Position numbers and translations under genes: made by a program
Shown here: one piece after another, positions 9,501 through 17,200 of the stretch
Layout of the letters: each line of letters begins with the position of its first letter
How positions within the stretch are numbered: the first letter of the stretch is position 1
Assembly: GCA_044463125.1 (NCBI GenBank)
Contig: JBIQMS010000008.1
Coordinates: forward strand, 1 to 64,000
Length of the DNA stretch: 64,000 bases
Source of the DNA: CAYMZZ01 sp044463125
GTDB lineage: Bacteria; Bacteroidota; Bacteroidia; Chitinophagales; Chitinophagaceae
Direction: 5' to 3'
Notes under the pieces: model-generated
Seen by the model: only the letters and a program-made list of their open reading frames with translations
Databases searched by the model: none
What the model was told of the DNA's origin: nothing

Positions 9501-9785
9501 TCCTACTTTTTGCTCTTGCGGCAAAAAGCCGATGGAGGAAATCGACAACACATCGTTGTCGCCGGCCAAAATGCTAAACTTTCCTTTTTCGTCGGTGGAA
9601 GTACCACGGCTACCTCCCTTTACCTGGATGGTAGCATTGGTTACCGGGCTCCCGTCCTTGCTGTTGAGCACGGTACCAGTTACAGGTCGCTGGGCCTGCG
9701 CGTTCATGCTACAGAACCAGCACAGGCAACAAAGCATAAGGAGCCTGATCACTACCCGTAGTGGGATACTGCTTGAGGGTCTCAT
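6570..9785 (-). CDS. SusC/RagA-family TonB-linked outer-membrane transporter
   Basis: This 1071-residue TonB-dependent channel probably imports the ligand delivered by the adjacent SusD. A signal peptide runs to about residue 32 (MNAQAQ). A carboxypeptidase-regulatory-like domain (about 35-110) and a TonB box-like EAVVVTALGIKRE segment follow. The plug has 'ALIVVDGVVINN' and the SusC signature 'VLKGPGAAALYGERGANGA'. The rest is a long beta-barrel ending in an aromatic/leucine strand. The ATG at 9785 opens directly on the signal peptide. It is the first gene of the minus-strand cluster. The 212-base upstream gap (9786-9997) contains no clear gene; CAAAGAAATA at 9901 is only an imperfect -7 candidate. 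No anti-sigma/sigma pair or SusR-type regulator adjoins it. Confidence 0.95.
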   Translation of the reverse strand: MRPSSSIPLRVVIRLLMLCCLCWFCSMNAQAQRPVTGTVLNSKDGSPVTNATIQVKGGSRGTSTDEKGKFSILAGDNDVLSISSIGFLPQEQKVGTRNNITINLVESAQEMEAVVVTALGIKREERALGYATSTVKGEELTEALSGNWTDALSGKVAGLNLLRSGAGPTGSNKIILRGESNITGNNEALIVVDGVVINNSSGVRTGISGEDVYGTGSDNMPADYGTGLNDINPEDIETVTVLKGPGAAALYGERGANGAIMITTKSGSSRKRKGLGVTVNSNFGIDQINRWPDLQYEYGQGLGGSDYYSFGAGPDGPSTSATSSAYGPRFNGQMFYQYDPVTQTRGTERTPWVAYPNMGKDFFEDGKTLTNTVTLDGGTDKTTARFSFTNVKNTWIVPNTGYSRNSVAMSVNSKINEKLQVVAKINYSNKWSDNLPGSGYGNQSLMYWYIFWQPNADVNWLKNYWKLGQTQRAIQYPFSSFPENPYAIVNEFINRTNRHGVTGSFSATYQFTKELSLMVRGSMDMSYDQRAQERPYDAGSRYRKGSYRTQNIFAQELSTDFLLKYAKQINNDFDFSATVGGSALRNNYNRDEVRADSLVYPGLYQMANAAGPLVTLPFKSKYAINSFYALLTFGYKNFLFADFTGRQDWNSTLATPFRSDNAGFFYPSANFSFIASEVMKMPAAIDYAKLRFSVATVGGGSTVPYRTSFDYTAPSGGLYSGGLQNPALLANPDLRSFSSTSYELGTTLRLFRNKVDVDVAVYHSIGQNQILERKLDRASGFDRLVTNIGKVVNRGLEISINAKPVTTKSGFKWTTGVVFSTNHNEIKQLGDSSIILQARPVGGGQIVAMVGGGLGDLYGRGYVRAPDGQIVYDPQTGVALVDPNVKYLGNTIPKFRIGFTNSFSYKQFRLHLLFDAQVGGVGHSLTHYKLAEQGKLTKTLPGRYNGIIGNGVVWDAATNKYIPNTTVATDIDEYYRSHMGYDNAEGNTFSTDFIKFREARLDYSFSPKLCKKLGLQRANIGLYGRNLFIWSAWPAFDPEFGTLTGSDIVRGFEIAQFPSSRTIGVNLLIGL

Positions 9786-9997
9786 AAGCGTTCAGTATTG
9801 ATGTTGGTTAAATTGTGAAAACTGTTTCGTTAAATCGGTGAATCATGCATAGGAAGGAAGGTGGTGCTGTTCATGACAGTCACCGAATTTTCAGGAGTCG
9901 CAAAGAAATAATTTTTTCATATCAGCAGGCTTTGATTTTTATTACCGAATTATTAAGTCTTCATGGAATGGAAACAAATTCTTATATAATAAATTTC

Positions 9998-11635
9998 CTA
10001 TTCAAGAATATAGTTCTTCGTTAGGGCCGTGTAGGCTTTCACCTGTTCATCGCGCCATGCCTCTTCCCTTCCCAGGCATTCCGCCATAATATCAGCCACC
10101 ATGGGCGCAATGCGCAGGGATTCTTTGGCATTTAGCAATAAAGCCCTTGTTCTTCTCGACAACACATCCTCCACCGTCCGCGCCATTTCATTTTCCACGG
10201 CCCACTTTACCTGCTCGGCATGTATTTTCAGTTCCTGCGAGAGCCATTCATCCGCATGGCCGTTCATTTTTTGGCGGATACGGCCGGCATCGGTTCCATA
10301 ATAATAGAAGGGGTCGGCCCAGCTATGCGTTTCCGCGGCGCCATGTATACGCAATTCTTCGGTAGCTGGCTGGCGGCGATTCCAGCCCAATTCCTTTTCC
10401 ACGCGGTTTACCATGTCTTCACCCATCTTGCGGAAAGTGGTCCACTTGCCGCCCAGTATGGTGAATAGTGCTGAATCGCTTACCAGTATTTTATGACTAC
10501 GGCTTATTTCCTTGGTTTTTTGTTCGCCATCTTTGGGAGCGGCCAGGGGGCGCAGTCCGGCGAATACGCTGCGTACGTCTTTGCGTTGGGGTTGTCGTGT
10601 AAGATACTGCCCAGCAGTTTGCAGAATGAATTCAATTTCTTTTTCCAGCGCCACGGGTTCCATGGAAGCTTCGCGAACGGGTGTATCGGTAGTACCCAAT
10701 ACCAGTTTATTGTGCCAGGGCACGGCAAACAATACCCGCCCATCGCTGGTTTTGGGAATCATCAGGGCATCATCGGCGGGATAGAATTCACGGTCGAGCA
10801 CCAGGTGCACGCCCTGGCTCACGGTAATGCTGGGTTTGCTTCCGGGTCGGTCCATCTGCAGGATGTCGTCCACAAAAACACCGGTGGCATTTACCACCGC
10901 CTTGGCCGGAAATGTATAGCTATTGCCGGTTTCCCGATCCAGGGCCTTTACGCCAGAAACTTTGCCGGCACTGTCTTTCAGCAGGCCATTTACCTGCATA
11001 TAATTCAATACGCCTCCGCCTTTTTCCACAATAGTCTGCGCCATATTGATGGCGAGGCGCGAATCATCAAACTGACCGTCGTGATAAAGCACCCCACCCT
11101 TCAGTCCTTTGGGTTGAAGGCCGGGCATTCTTTTTATTACGTTTTCCCGGTAAATGAATTGAGAGGGTCCCAGCCGAAGACGACCGGCGATCCAGTCATA
11201 GAGTTTGAGGCCGATGGTATATTTCCAGCGGTCCCACCAGCTATACACCGGTACCACAAAAGTTTGATTCCGCACCAGGTGTGGGGCATTGCGCACCAGC
11301 AATCCCCTTTCGATGCTGGCTTCCCGCACCAGGCGGATATCGCCCTGGGCCAGGTAGCGTACGCCACCGTGTACCAATTTGGTGCTGCGGCTGGATGTGC
11401 CTTTGGCGAAATCGGCCTGCTCCAGCAGCAGCACAGAATATCCACGCGAAACTGCATCGAGCGCAATGCCCAGCCCACTGGCCCCACCTCCGATCACGAT
11501 CAGGTCGTGCATACTGATATCCTGTGCCTGATGGAGCAATAAATCCCGATTTAGTTTACCCGTAGCCGAGTCCGTATGTAGAGCACGCTCCTGCACTATT
11601 TCTATATCTTTCGTTTTACTATTAGTCGAAACCAT
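9998..11635 (-). CDS. glpD: Aerobic glycerol-3-phosphate dehydrogenase
   Basis: The enzyme is an FAD-dependent oxidase of glycerol-3-phosphate to dihydroxyacetone phosphate that passes electrons to quinone at the inner membrane. An FAD-binding GGGASG motif (about 49-54) and 'GTSSRSTKLVHGGVRYL' are characteristic of GlpD. A C-terminal helical domain follows. The ATG at 11635 is preferred to the frame start at 11740. It still leaves about 45 residues before the FAD motif, and an ATG at 11512 (MHDLIVIGGG) is a second possibility. It is divergent from a GlpR/DeoR regulator with half-operator-like repeats between them. It adjoins the SusCD/GDPD cluster, whose GDPD domain would yield its substrate. 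No glpK, glpF or glpT is in view. Confidence 0.95.
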   Translation of the reverse strand: MVSTNSKTKDIEIVQERALHTDSATGKLNRDLLLHQAQDISMHDLIVIGGGASGLGIALDAVSRGYSVLLLEQADFAKGTSSRSTKLVHGGVRYLAQGDIRLVREASIERGLLVRNAPHLVRNQTFVVPVYSWWDRWKYTIGLKLYDWIAGRLRLGPSQFIYRENVIKRMPGLQPKGLKGGVLYHDGQFDDSRLAINMAQTIVEKGGGVLNYMQVNGLLKDSAGKVSGVKALDRETGNSYTFPAKAVVNATGVFVDDILQMDRPGSKPSITVSQGVHLVLDREFYPADDALMIPKTSDGRVLFAVPWHNKLVLGTTDTPVREASMEPVALEKEIEFILQTAGQYLTRQPQRKDVRSVFAGLRPLAAPKDGEQKTKEISRSHKILVSDSALFTILGGKWTTFRKMGEDMVNRVEKELGWNRRQPATEELRIHGAAETHSWADPFYYYGTDAGRIRQKMNGHADEWLSQELKIHAEQVKWAVENEMARTVEDVLSRRTRALLLNAKESLRIAPMVADIMAECLGREEAWRDEQVKAYTALTKNYILE

Positions 11636-11672
11636 AATGGAATAAAATGAAAGTAAAGAAAAAATTCTCAGA

Positions 11673-11740
11673 TACGAACAAAACAAATCGAAATAAATTA
11701 TTAACATTTCCGTTTCACCTGGTTTCAGTTTTACGAACAA
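11673..11740. promoter_or_regulatory. Candidate GlpR half-operators
   Basis: Two direct copies of TACGAACAA lie at 11673-11681 and 11732-11740 in the gap between glpD and the DeoR-type regulator. The core CGAACA equals the half-site of the known Escherichia coli GlpR operator. The copies are 59 bases apart, close to a whole number of half turns. Binding is inference. Confidence 0.4.
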
Positions 11741-11759
11741 CCGATCGGATTAATATTTA

Positions 11760-11767
11760 TATTTTTG
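11760..11767 (+). promoter_or_regulatory. -7 box for the GlpR-type regulator
   Basis: TATTTTTG matches the Bacteroidota -7 consensus TAnnTTTG. It lies 52 bases before the ATG at 11820. No good TTTG -33 box is seen at the usual spacing. The second CGAACA half-site lies about 20 bases upstream, where a repressor could block it. Confidence 0.4.
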
Positions 11768-11819
11768 AGATTCAGCTACATCCATTAAATTGACTATTCA
11801 GAAAACAAAACCCGGTGGT

Positions 11820-12584
11820 ATGAGCACTTTAGCGGAAAGGCATCAATACATACTGACAAAGCTGAAAACGGAGGGGCATGTGAATGTTTTGGACCTTTGC
11901 AGTGACCTGAATGTATCGTCCGTAACCATTCGAAAGGACCTGAAACTGCTGGAAGATAAGCAGTTGCTCTTTCGTACCCATGGCGGGGGCACACTCAGCA
12001 ACCCCTATATGGTTGACCGGCACGTGAACGAAAAGGAGAAAATTCATCGCGATGAGAAGACCGGAATCGGGAAAGCTGCCGCCGGCCTGCTGGAACCCAA
12101 CGATTGTATTATCATCGGCTCAGGTACTACCGTGCTTTCCCTGGCCCGACATATACAACCCGCCGGATCGCTTACGGTGATAACGGCCGCCCTGAATGTG
12201 GCGATGGAACTGAACCGGCAACCGGAAATTGAAGTATTGGTGCTGGGTGGCATGCTGCGCAAAAGCTCTTCTTCCGCCACGGGCAGCTATGCCGAGCGCA
12301 TACTCGACGATTTCTCCTGCAGCAAACTATTCCTCGGCGTGGATGGCATCGACCTCGAATTTGGCCTCAGTACCACCAACGTGATGGAAGCCCAGCTCAA
12401 CCGAAAGATGATTACCGTAGCCCAACGCACCATTGTTCTGGCCGACTCCAGCAAATTTGGCAAGAGAGGTTTCGGCCGCATCTGCGGCATCGAAGAAGTG
12501 GATACCGTCATCACCGACAAAGGCATCTCGGAACATATGTTTCATAGCCTGCAGGGGATGGGGGTGGAAGTGGTGGTTGTTTGA
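11820..12584 (+). CDS. glpR: DeoR/GlpR-family transcriptional regulator
   Basis: A 254-residue sugar-phosphate-responsive repressor. The N-terminal winged helix-turn-helix (about 10-60) has 'LCSDLNVSSVTIRKDLKLLE' and the DeoR-type 'RTHGGG' wing. The C-terminal DeoRC domain (about 75-250) shows 'IIGSGTT', 'LGG' and 'LFLGVDGI' motifs that bind phosphorylated effectors. The ATG at 11820 is preferred over the TTG at 11790. It is divergent from glpD, so glycerol-3-phosphate is the likely inducer. It may also control the SusCD cluster, but no operator was found in the susC upstream gap. The stop codon is followed within two bases by an ACGTANT array. The symbol rests on family and context. Confidence 0.85.
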   Translation: MSTLAERHQYILTKLKTEGHVNVLDLCSDLNVSSVTIRKDLKLLEDKQLLFRTHGGGTLSNPYMVDRHVNEKEKIHRDEKTGIGKAAAGLLEPNDCIIIGSGTTVLSLARHIQPAGSLTVITAALNVAMELNRQPEIEVLVLGGMLRKSSSSATGSYAERILDDFSCSKLFLGVDGIDLEFGLSTTNVMEAQLNRKMITVAQRTIVLADSSKFGKRGFGRICGIEEVDTVITDKGISEHMFHSLQGMGVEVVVV

Positions 12585-12634
12585 GTATTACGTAGTACGT
12601 ATTACGTAGTACGTATTACGTATTACGTAGTAGG
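12585..12634. repeat. ACGTANT heptanucleotide array
   Basis: Seven tandem 7-base words alternate between ACGTATT and ACGTAGT and start right after the regulator stop codon. A second array of the same word at 14221-14250 closes the AT-rich island that begins here. Confidence 0.85.
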
Positions 12635-12654
12635 TTATAATTAGCGGTTACTTT

Positions 12655-13212
12655 ATGCAGACTGAGTATAAACAAATATTGACAATTTTAATCTTGACTA
12701 TTTTTGTTAGTTGCGACAATACTAATAGAAAGCGGTACAACGAGATAAATCGGATTGTTTTTGCAACAGGTGGTTGCTATGGACATTGTCCTATTCAATC
12801 TATCGACATTGATAGCACCTTAGCGTTCAGATATCATGGAGTAAAATACGTAGACAAAGAAGGCTTTTATACAGGAGTTGTGCCAAATGCCTTTTGGGAC
12901 TCACTTAACTTTAAACTTGAAAAAATCAATTACAAAAACCTGGACACAGCATATGACAATTCTGTTGACGATCTTTCAACTGAAATTATTATTTACTATA
13001 ACGAAAATATAAAACGCATTTATGGCCAATCTGCAAGTCTTCCAGACAGTGTAATGACAGTTTATAATTGGCTTCTCCATTCAATACAAACTTTTGAATT
13101 AAAACAAACCCAAGACAGTTTGACTTTCCCGACCATAATTGAAAAACCATTACCGCCACCAGCAATTCCAGAAAACATCAAATTCACAGCACCAACCATT
13201 GATGACAAATGA
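12655..13212 (+). CDS. DUF6438-type lipoprotein
   Basis: A 185-residue predicted lipoprotein with a hydrophobic leader and a candidate lipobox Cys near residue 20 (IFVSC). The 'ATGGCYGHCPIQSIDIDS' segment (about 38-55), with its CYGxCP core, is the hallmark of the DUF6438 family. The C-terminus is a proline-rich tail. The function of the family is unknown to me. Codon use and base composition are much more AT-rich than in the genes on either side, and the gene lies between two ACGTANT arrays, so recent acquisition is likely. It shows no operon partner. Confidence 0.75.
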   Translation: MQTEYKQILTILILTIFVSCDNTNRKRYNEINRIVFATGGCYGHCPIQSIDIDSTLAFRYHGVKYVDKEGFYTGVVPNAFWDSLNFKLEKINYKNLDTAYDNSVDDLSTEIIIYYNENIKRIYGQSASLPDSVMTVYNWLLHSIQTFELKQTQDSLTFPTIIEKPLPPPAIPENIKFTAPTIDDK

Positions 13213-13265
13213 AAAAAGCAACCGCCAACCAGGGTTTTGTCTCAACCTCAAATTTCTGAGCAGGC

Positions 13266-13592
13266 TTAATAAATGTCAAATATCGCATCAATAATTAATA
13301 GAAGAAGGCTTGTCAGTATTATTACCTGCAACAAATTGCAAACTTTTTTGTGCTTTTCAAATTCACCTGAAACCGGCTTCGTATAAAACCAAATAGTCGC
13401 AATATCAAATCCATGACCATTATTTATGCGATTATCATTGCGATCGCCAATATATTTATGGAGATACAACTTAATAATGAAACTTATTATATAAATAACC
13501 GTTATTAACATTTTCCCTACAAACTCGTCAATTAATTTATAATGGGTTACCCTCTTTCTACTCTTGCGAATAAACCCATGAATATGATTCAT
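13266..13592 (-). CDS. Small hypothetical membrane protein
   Basis: An AT-rich frame of about 108 residues from the ATG at 13592; the frame is open further to 13652. It has two hydrophobic segments: 'MLITVIYIISFIIKLYL' (about 28-46) and a second one in the last 25 residues (VIILTSLLLLIIDAIF). The N-terminus is basic. I do not recognise a family. It is convergent with the DUF6438 gene and shares its low-GC composition. It could be a real island gene or a decayed one; there is no clear ribosome-binding site. Confidence 0.45.
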   Translation of the reverse strand: MNHIHGFIRKSRKRVTHYKLIDEFVGKMLITVIYIISFIIKLYLHKYIGDRNDNRINNGHGFDIATIWFYTKPVSGEFEKHKKVCNLLQVIILTSLLLLIIDAIFDIY

Positions 13593-13765
13593 CTTCAGAT
13601 CATCAATGAAGATCCACCGGCGGCGAGACAAGCCTAAATATACAAATATCAAAAATGGTTGGTCGTTAGTTCGACCTGGTATGCAAGTTGATCTTGTTTC
13701 TGTAACCAGTCAATTAGAATTTTTGGTCAATTTGAAATCAACCAGATCTGTCATCAACAATCGTA

Positions 13766-13786
13766 GAGACGCGCTGCGCGCGTCTC
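13766..13786. repeat. GAGACGCGC palindrome, copy 1 (inverted)
   Basis: Arms GAGACGCGC and GCGCGTCTC flank a 3-base centre. The orientation of the centre (TGC) is opposite to copies 2 and 3 at 13903 and 13949. It is preceded by GTA, the complement of the TAC that follows the other copies. Confidence 0.85.
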
Positions 13787-13902
13787 CTGTTTGTGCGCTA
13801 AAGCTGATGATATCGGACTCAGCATACTTTTATTTTCCCATAATTCATGAATGCAAGAAGGGGTATGACACATTTTTGAAATAAATCCAATCTTCAGCGA
13901 CG

Positions 13903-13969
13903 GAGACGCGCGCAGCGCGTCTCTACGGATGATTGTGTGGCGAAATTGGAGACGCGCGCAGCGCGTCTC
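13903..13969. repeat. GAGACGCGC palindromes, copies 2 and 3
   Basis: Two identical hairpins (arms GAGACGCGC/GCGCGTCTC, loop GCA) at 13903-13923 and 13949-13969 are 46 bases apart. Each is followed by TACGGATG. They look like REP-type elements: high GC in an AT-rich region, in intergenic DNA, and in both orientations in one gap. Confidence 0.85.
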
Positions 13970-14016
13970 TACGGATGGCGTGTGGTGAAACGCATGACAC
14001 TTTAGAGGCCTTCATT

Positions 14017-14122
14017 ATCTGCGCTTATCTGCGAAAAAATCTGCGAAAATCTGCGGGAAACTTTTTGCCCTTTGGTGATGTTGGCGGTGCAGGCATCATT
14101 TCCCGCAGATTTTTTCGCTGAT
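14017..14122. repeat. CTGCG-type long hairpin
   Basis: The left arm repeats ATCTGCGAAAA-like words and ends CTGCGGGAAA at 14060. The right arm begins TTTCCCGCAGATTTTTTCGC at 14099. The two pair over about 20 bases. The same words build the larger hairpin at 52311-52446. Confidence 0.8.
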
Positions 14123-14220
14123 TTTGACAACTGCCCCCCATTTATTAGTTTCACATGCTCAATATCCCATACCAACCCATCATCCAACTATTAATCAAAT
14201 TATCAACCACCCAACTTTCA

Positions 14221-14250
14221 ACGTATTACGTATAACGTATTACGTATTAC
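14221..14250. repeat. ACGTANT heptanucleotide array
   Basis: Four tandem words (ACGTATT, ACGTATA, ACGTATT, ACGTATT) end 17 bases before the start codon of the TraB/GumN gene. It is the right-hand partner of the array at 12585-12634. Confidence 0.8.
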
Positions 14251-14267
14251 TTACAACCCACTCCCCC

Positions 14268-17200
14268 ATGAAGCTCAAACTCCTTATCCCCCTGCTCCTC
14301 TTTAGCTCCGCGGTATTCGCCCAGAACTGGCCCAATACCCTGCTCTGGAAAATCTCAGGCAATGGGCTGAAAAAAGATTCCTATCTCTACGGCACCATGC
14401 ATGTGCAGGACAAGCGACTGTTTCGCTTTCCCGATTCGCTCTATCATTTCCTGGAAAAGGCGGAGGGCTATGCCATGGAAGTGGATTTTAAAGAAATCAT
14501 GGATTCGGTGATGATCCAGGCGATTAACCTCGGCGTGGAAAAAAGAAAACAGAAGAATAAAACAGCAAGGATCGACACCGAAATAGTGGATACGAGTGTC
14601 GTAATTATTGACGAAGAAGTGCAGGAACCCCCACCGCCGCCACCGAGCATAGAAATGGTGGAAGCCGATATAGCCGACCTGAACAAGCCCGGCACCAAAA
14701 GACGTAGCGGCTGGAGGGCGACCAATACCAAAGAAGAAATGCCCACCATCATGGATGCCTGGTTTTTTGGCCTGGCCAAACGACAGGGCAAATGGATTGG
14801 TGGTGTGGAAGATGTGAGCGACCAACTTTCCATACTGGATGAATTTGGCGCCAATATCAGTGTGAATGAATTGAAAAAAGGAGATTCTAAGCCTCTTTCC
14901 GATGTTTTGGAAGACATGATCCGGATTTACCTTGACCGCGATCTCAACAAGATTGAAGACTTTGTGATCCACCGGGAAACCGATTTCGAAGAGTTGGTGA
15001 AGATGAAGCAGAGAAACCGGAAAATGGCCATTCGGATGGATAGCCTGGCGCAAGTCCGCAGTATGCTCTTTGCCGTTGGCGCCGCGCATTTGCCGGGCGA
15101 CACTGGCATAATCAAGTTGTTGCGGCAGGCGGGTTACCAGGTACAACCTGTTTTATCTTCCTTTACCACCGATGTGGACAGCTACCTCAAAAATATGAAG
15201 CCTGCTGTATGGGAGAAGGTAAAAGATCAGAACGGACTCTATTCGCTGGAGATGCCGGGCCAGCCTACCCGACTCGATATACAAGTGGGCATGGAAGGAG
15301 ACTTCTACGTTGATGCTGCCAGTTTCAATTTCTATATGGCCAGCGCCATCCCCAGCTTTAGAAAAATAGCTTCTGATAGCCTGATGCAGCTTTTTGCGCA
15401 GGGTTCGGGCTCAAATGTGAAGAATATGCGGGTGTTGAAGATCGATAGCCTGGATGTGGCCGAAGGAACCATTGAAAGCGATGAAACCAATATGATACTC
15501 CGGCTCGTGAACCAGGAAGGGATGATCTTTATGCTGCTGGCCGGTAACCTTGGCGACAACCCCGCCAATGACCCGGATATACAACGGTTTTTTGGTTCAT
15601 TCAAGTCGCTCTACAAGCCACGGAAAGCCAAACAAAACTGGACCGTTTTTCAACCCGAAGGCAAAGGCGTACGCCTGCTAATGCCCGGCAAGCCCAAACG
15701 CAACCCATCGGTTTCAAAAACAGCCGAAGGAACCAACTGGATCTTTAATGGCTACGATTACTTCGATCTGAAGAATCAGGGCTATTATATGATCAATATC
15801 CGGGAATTGCGACCCGGATTTCACCTGAGCGGCGATTCGCTCTTCTTTGAGGAAATCAGCTCCGGATTTGACGAATTGTTTACCAGTGTCGACATCAAAC
15901 AATTTGAAACCTACAAGGGTTACCCGGCTTACTATGTGCTGGCGCAAAATGATGAGCAATCTGTTACTTATGGAAGCCTGGTGGTGAACAGGGGCAACCG
16001 GGTGTATCACCTGGTGGCGGCGGTAGAGACATCTCCCGAAGCAAAATCAAAAATCGACACTTATCTGAAAAGTCTTGAATTACTCGATTATGGAGCGGCA
16101 TCTTATACCCCGCAGGAGCAGACCGGATTCCGGTTCAAAACCCTGGCGCCCGCGCCCTTCCGCCCCGCTTTCGAATATAGCACCGACCTGGCCAATAAAC
16201 CGGAAGAGGACCAACCCGTTACGCATTACATCAGCTTCGACTCAACACGCCAGATTTCTTATGAAGTGATGACGGAAGCCATTTCACCTTACGCACGCGC
16301 GAAATCGGATACCGCTTTTATTAATAAGCATGCGAAAGATTATATCGGCTTTGCGGATTCAGTGCTGCAATTCCGCCAGGTAAAAGATGCAAAGCTTCCC
16401 AGCCTGGAATGGCTCGTGCAAATGCCGGACAATAATATACAGAAACGATTCCGCATGGTCATGGGCAGCGACTCAATATATACCCTGATAAGCTTTGCCC
16501 AAAAGCAGGAGATGGCAACCACCGATATTGTATTCAACAATTTCAGCCTTCCGGGCCAGAAGACGTTTCCAATAGAAAAATCAAAGGCAAAAGAATTGCT
16601 GCAGGCGCTTCAATCCACCGACAGCGCCACATTTGAGCTGGCCAAAGAAGCCATTGAACAGGATAATTTTTCCGAATCGGACTTGCCTGCCCTGCACAAA
16701 GCCCTGCTGACCGATTATGCCGACGACAGCAGTCAATATTATTGGGGCGCTCGTGGCCGAATCCGCCGGGTTATTGCCGCAATGGGCGATAAGCGAAGCC
16801 TTGACTTCATCAAAAAGAATTATCCCAAACAAGTAAACTCGCCCAAAGCCATCCAGTACGAAATGCTGCACCTGCTCAGCAGTATCCCCACTCAGCAATC
16901 GTATCAGCTCCTGGGCAGGCTGATGAAGGAGAACCCACCCGCGCCGGTGAAAGACTATTATCTCTATCCCGACTGGGACGACTCGCTGGAACTGGCACGA
17001 ATCCTGTATCCGGGCTTATTGGATGAAATAGACAATCCGGTACTCAACAGTTCCATCTTGAGGCTAACTTCTCAGTTACTCGATGAAGAGTATATTGTTC
17101 CCTCCGATATCAGCATGTACAATCCTCAACTGCTGGAATTGGCGAAGAAGATGGCCACCGAAGCAAAATCGGAGGATGAAGAAGCGCCGGGCATCTATGA

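Larger units (their letters stand above)
13593..14267. other. Gene-free stretch rich in palindromic repeats
   Basis: There is no convincing gene in these 675 bases. They hold three GAGACGCGC palindromes (13766-13969), a CTGCG-type hairpin (14017-14122), a tract of short CCAAC/ATCAA words (about 14160-14220) and an ACGTANT array (14221-14250). The short open frames here consist largely of repeat sequence. Confidence 0.7.

Noticed and set aside
8901..9761. 286-codon plus-strand frame
   Set aside because: It is antisense to the SusC gene, with no family signature and unnatural composition.
9786..9997. Small RNA or riboswitch upstream of susC
   Set aside because: No known riboswitch core or convincing terminator structure was recognised in the gap.
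10493..11542. 349-codon plus-strand frame
   Set aside because: It is antisense to glpD, whose FAD motif and family residues show the real strand.
13606..14121. Two small plus-strand frames (92 and 62 codons)
   Set aside because: Large parts are GAGACGCGC palindromes and the CTGCG hairpin; no start signal or motif.
12585..14267. Insertion sequence or integron as cause of the AT-rich island
   Set aside because: No transposase, integrase, terminal inverted repeats or attC-like sites are seen; only the arrays bound it.
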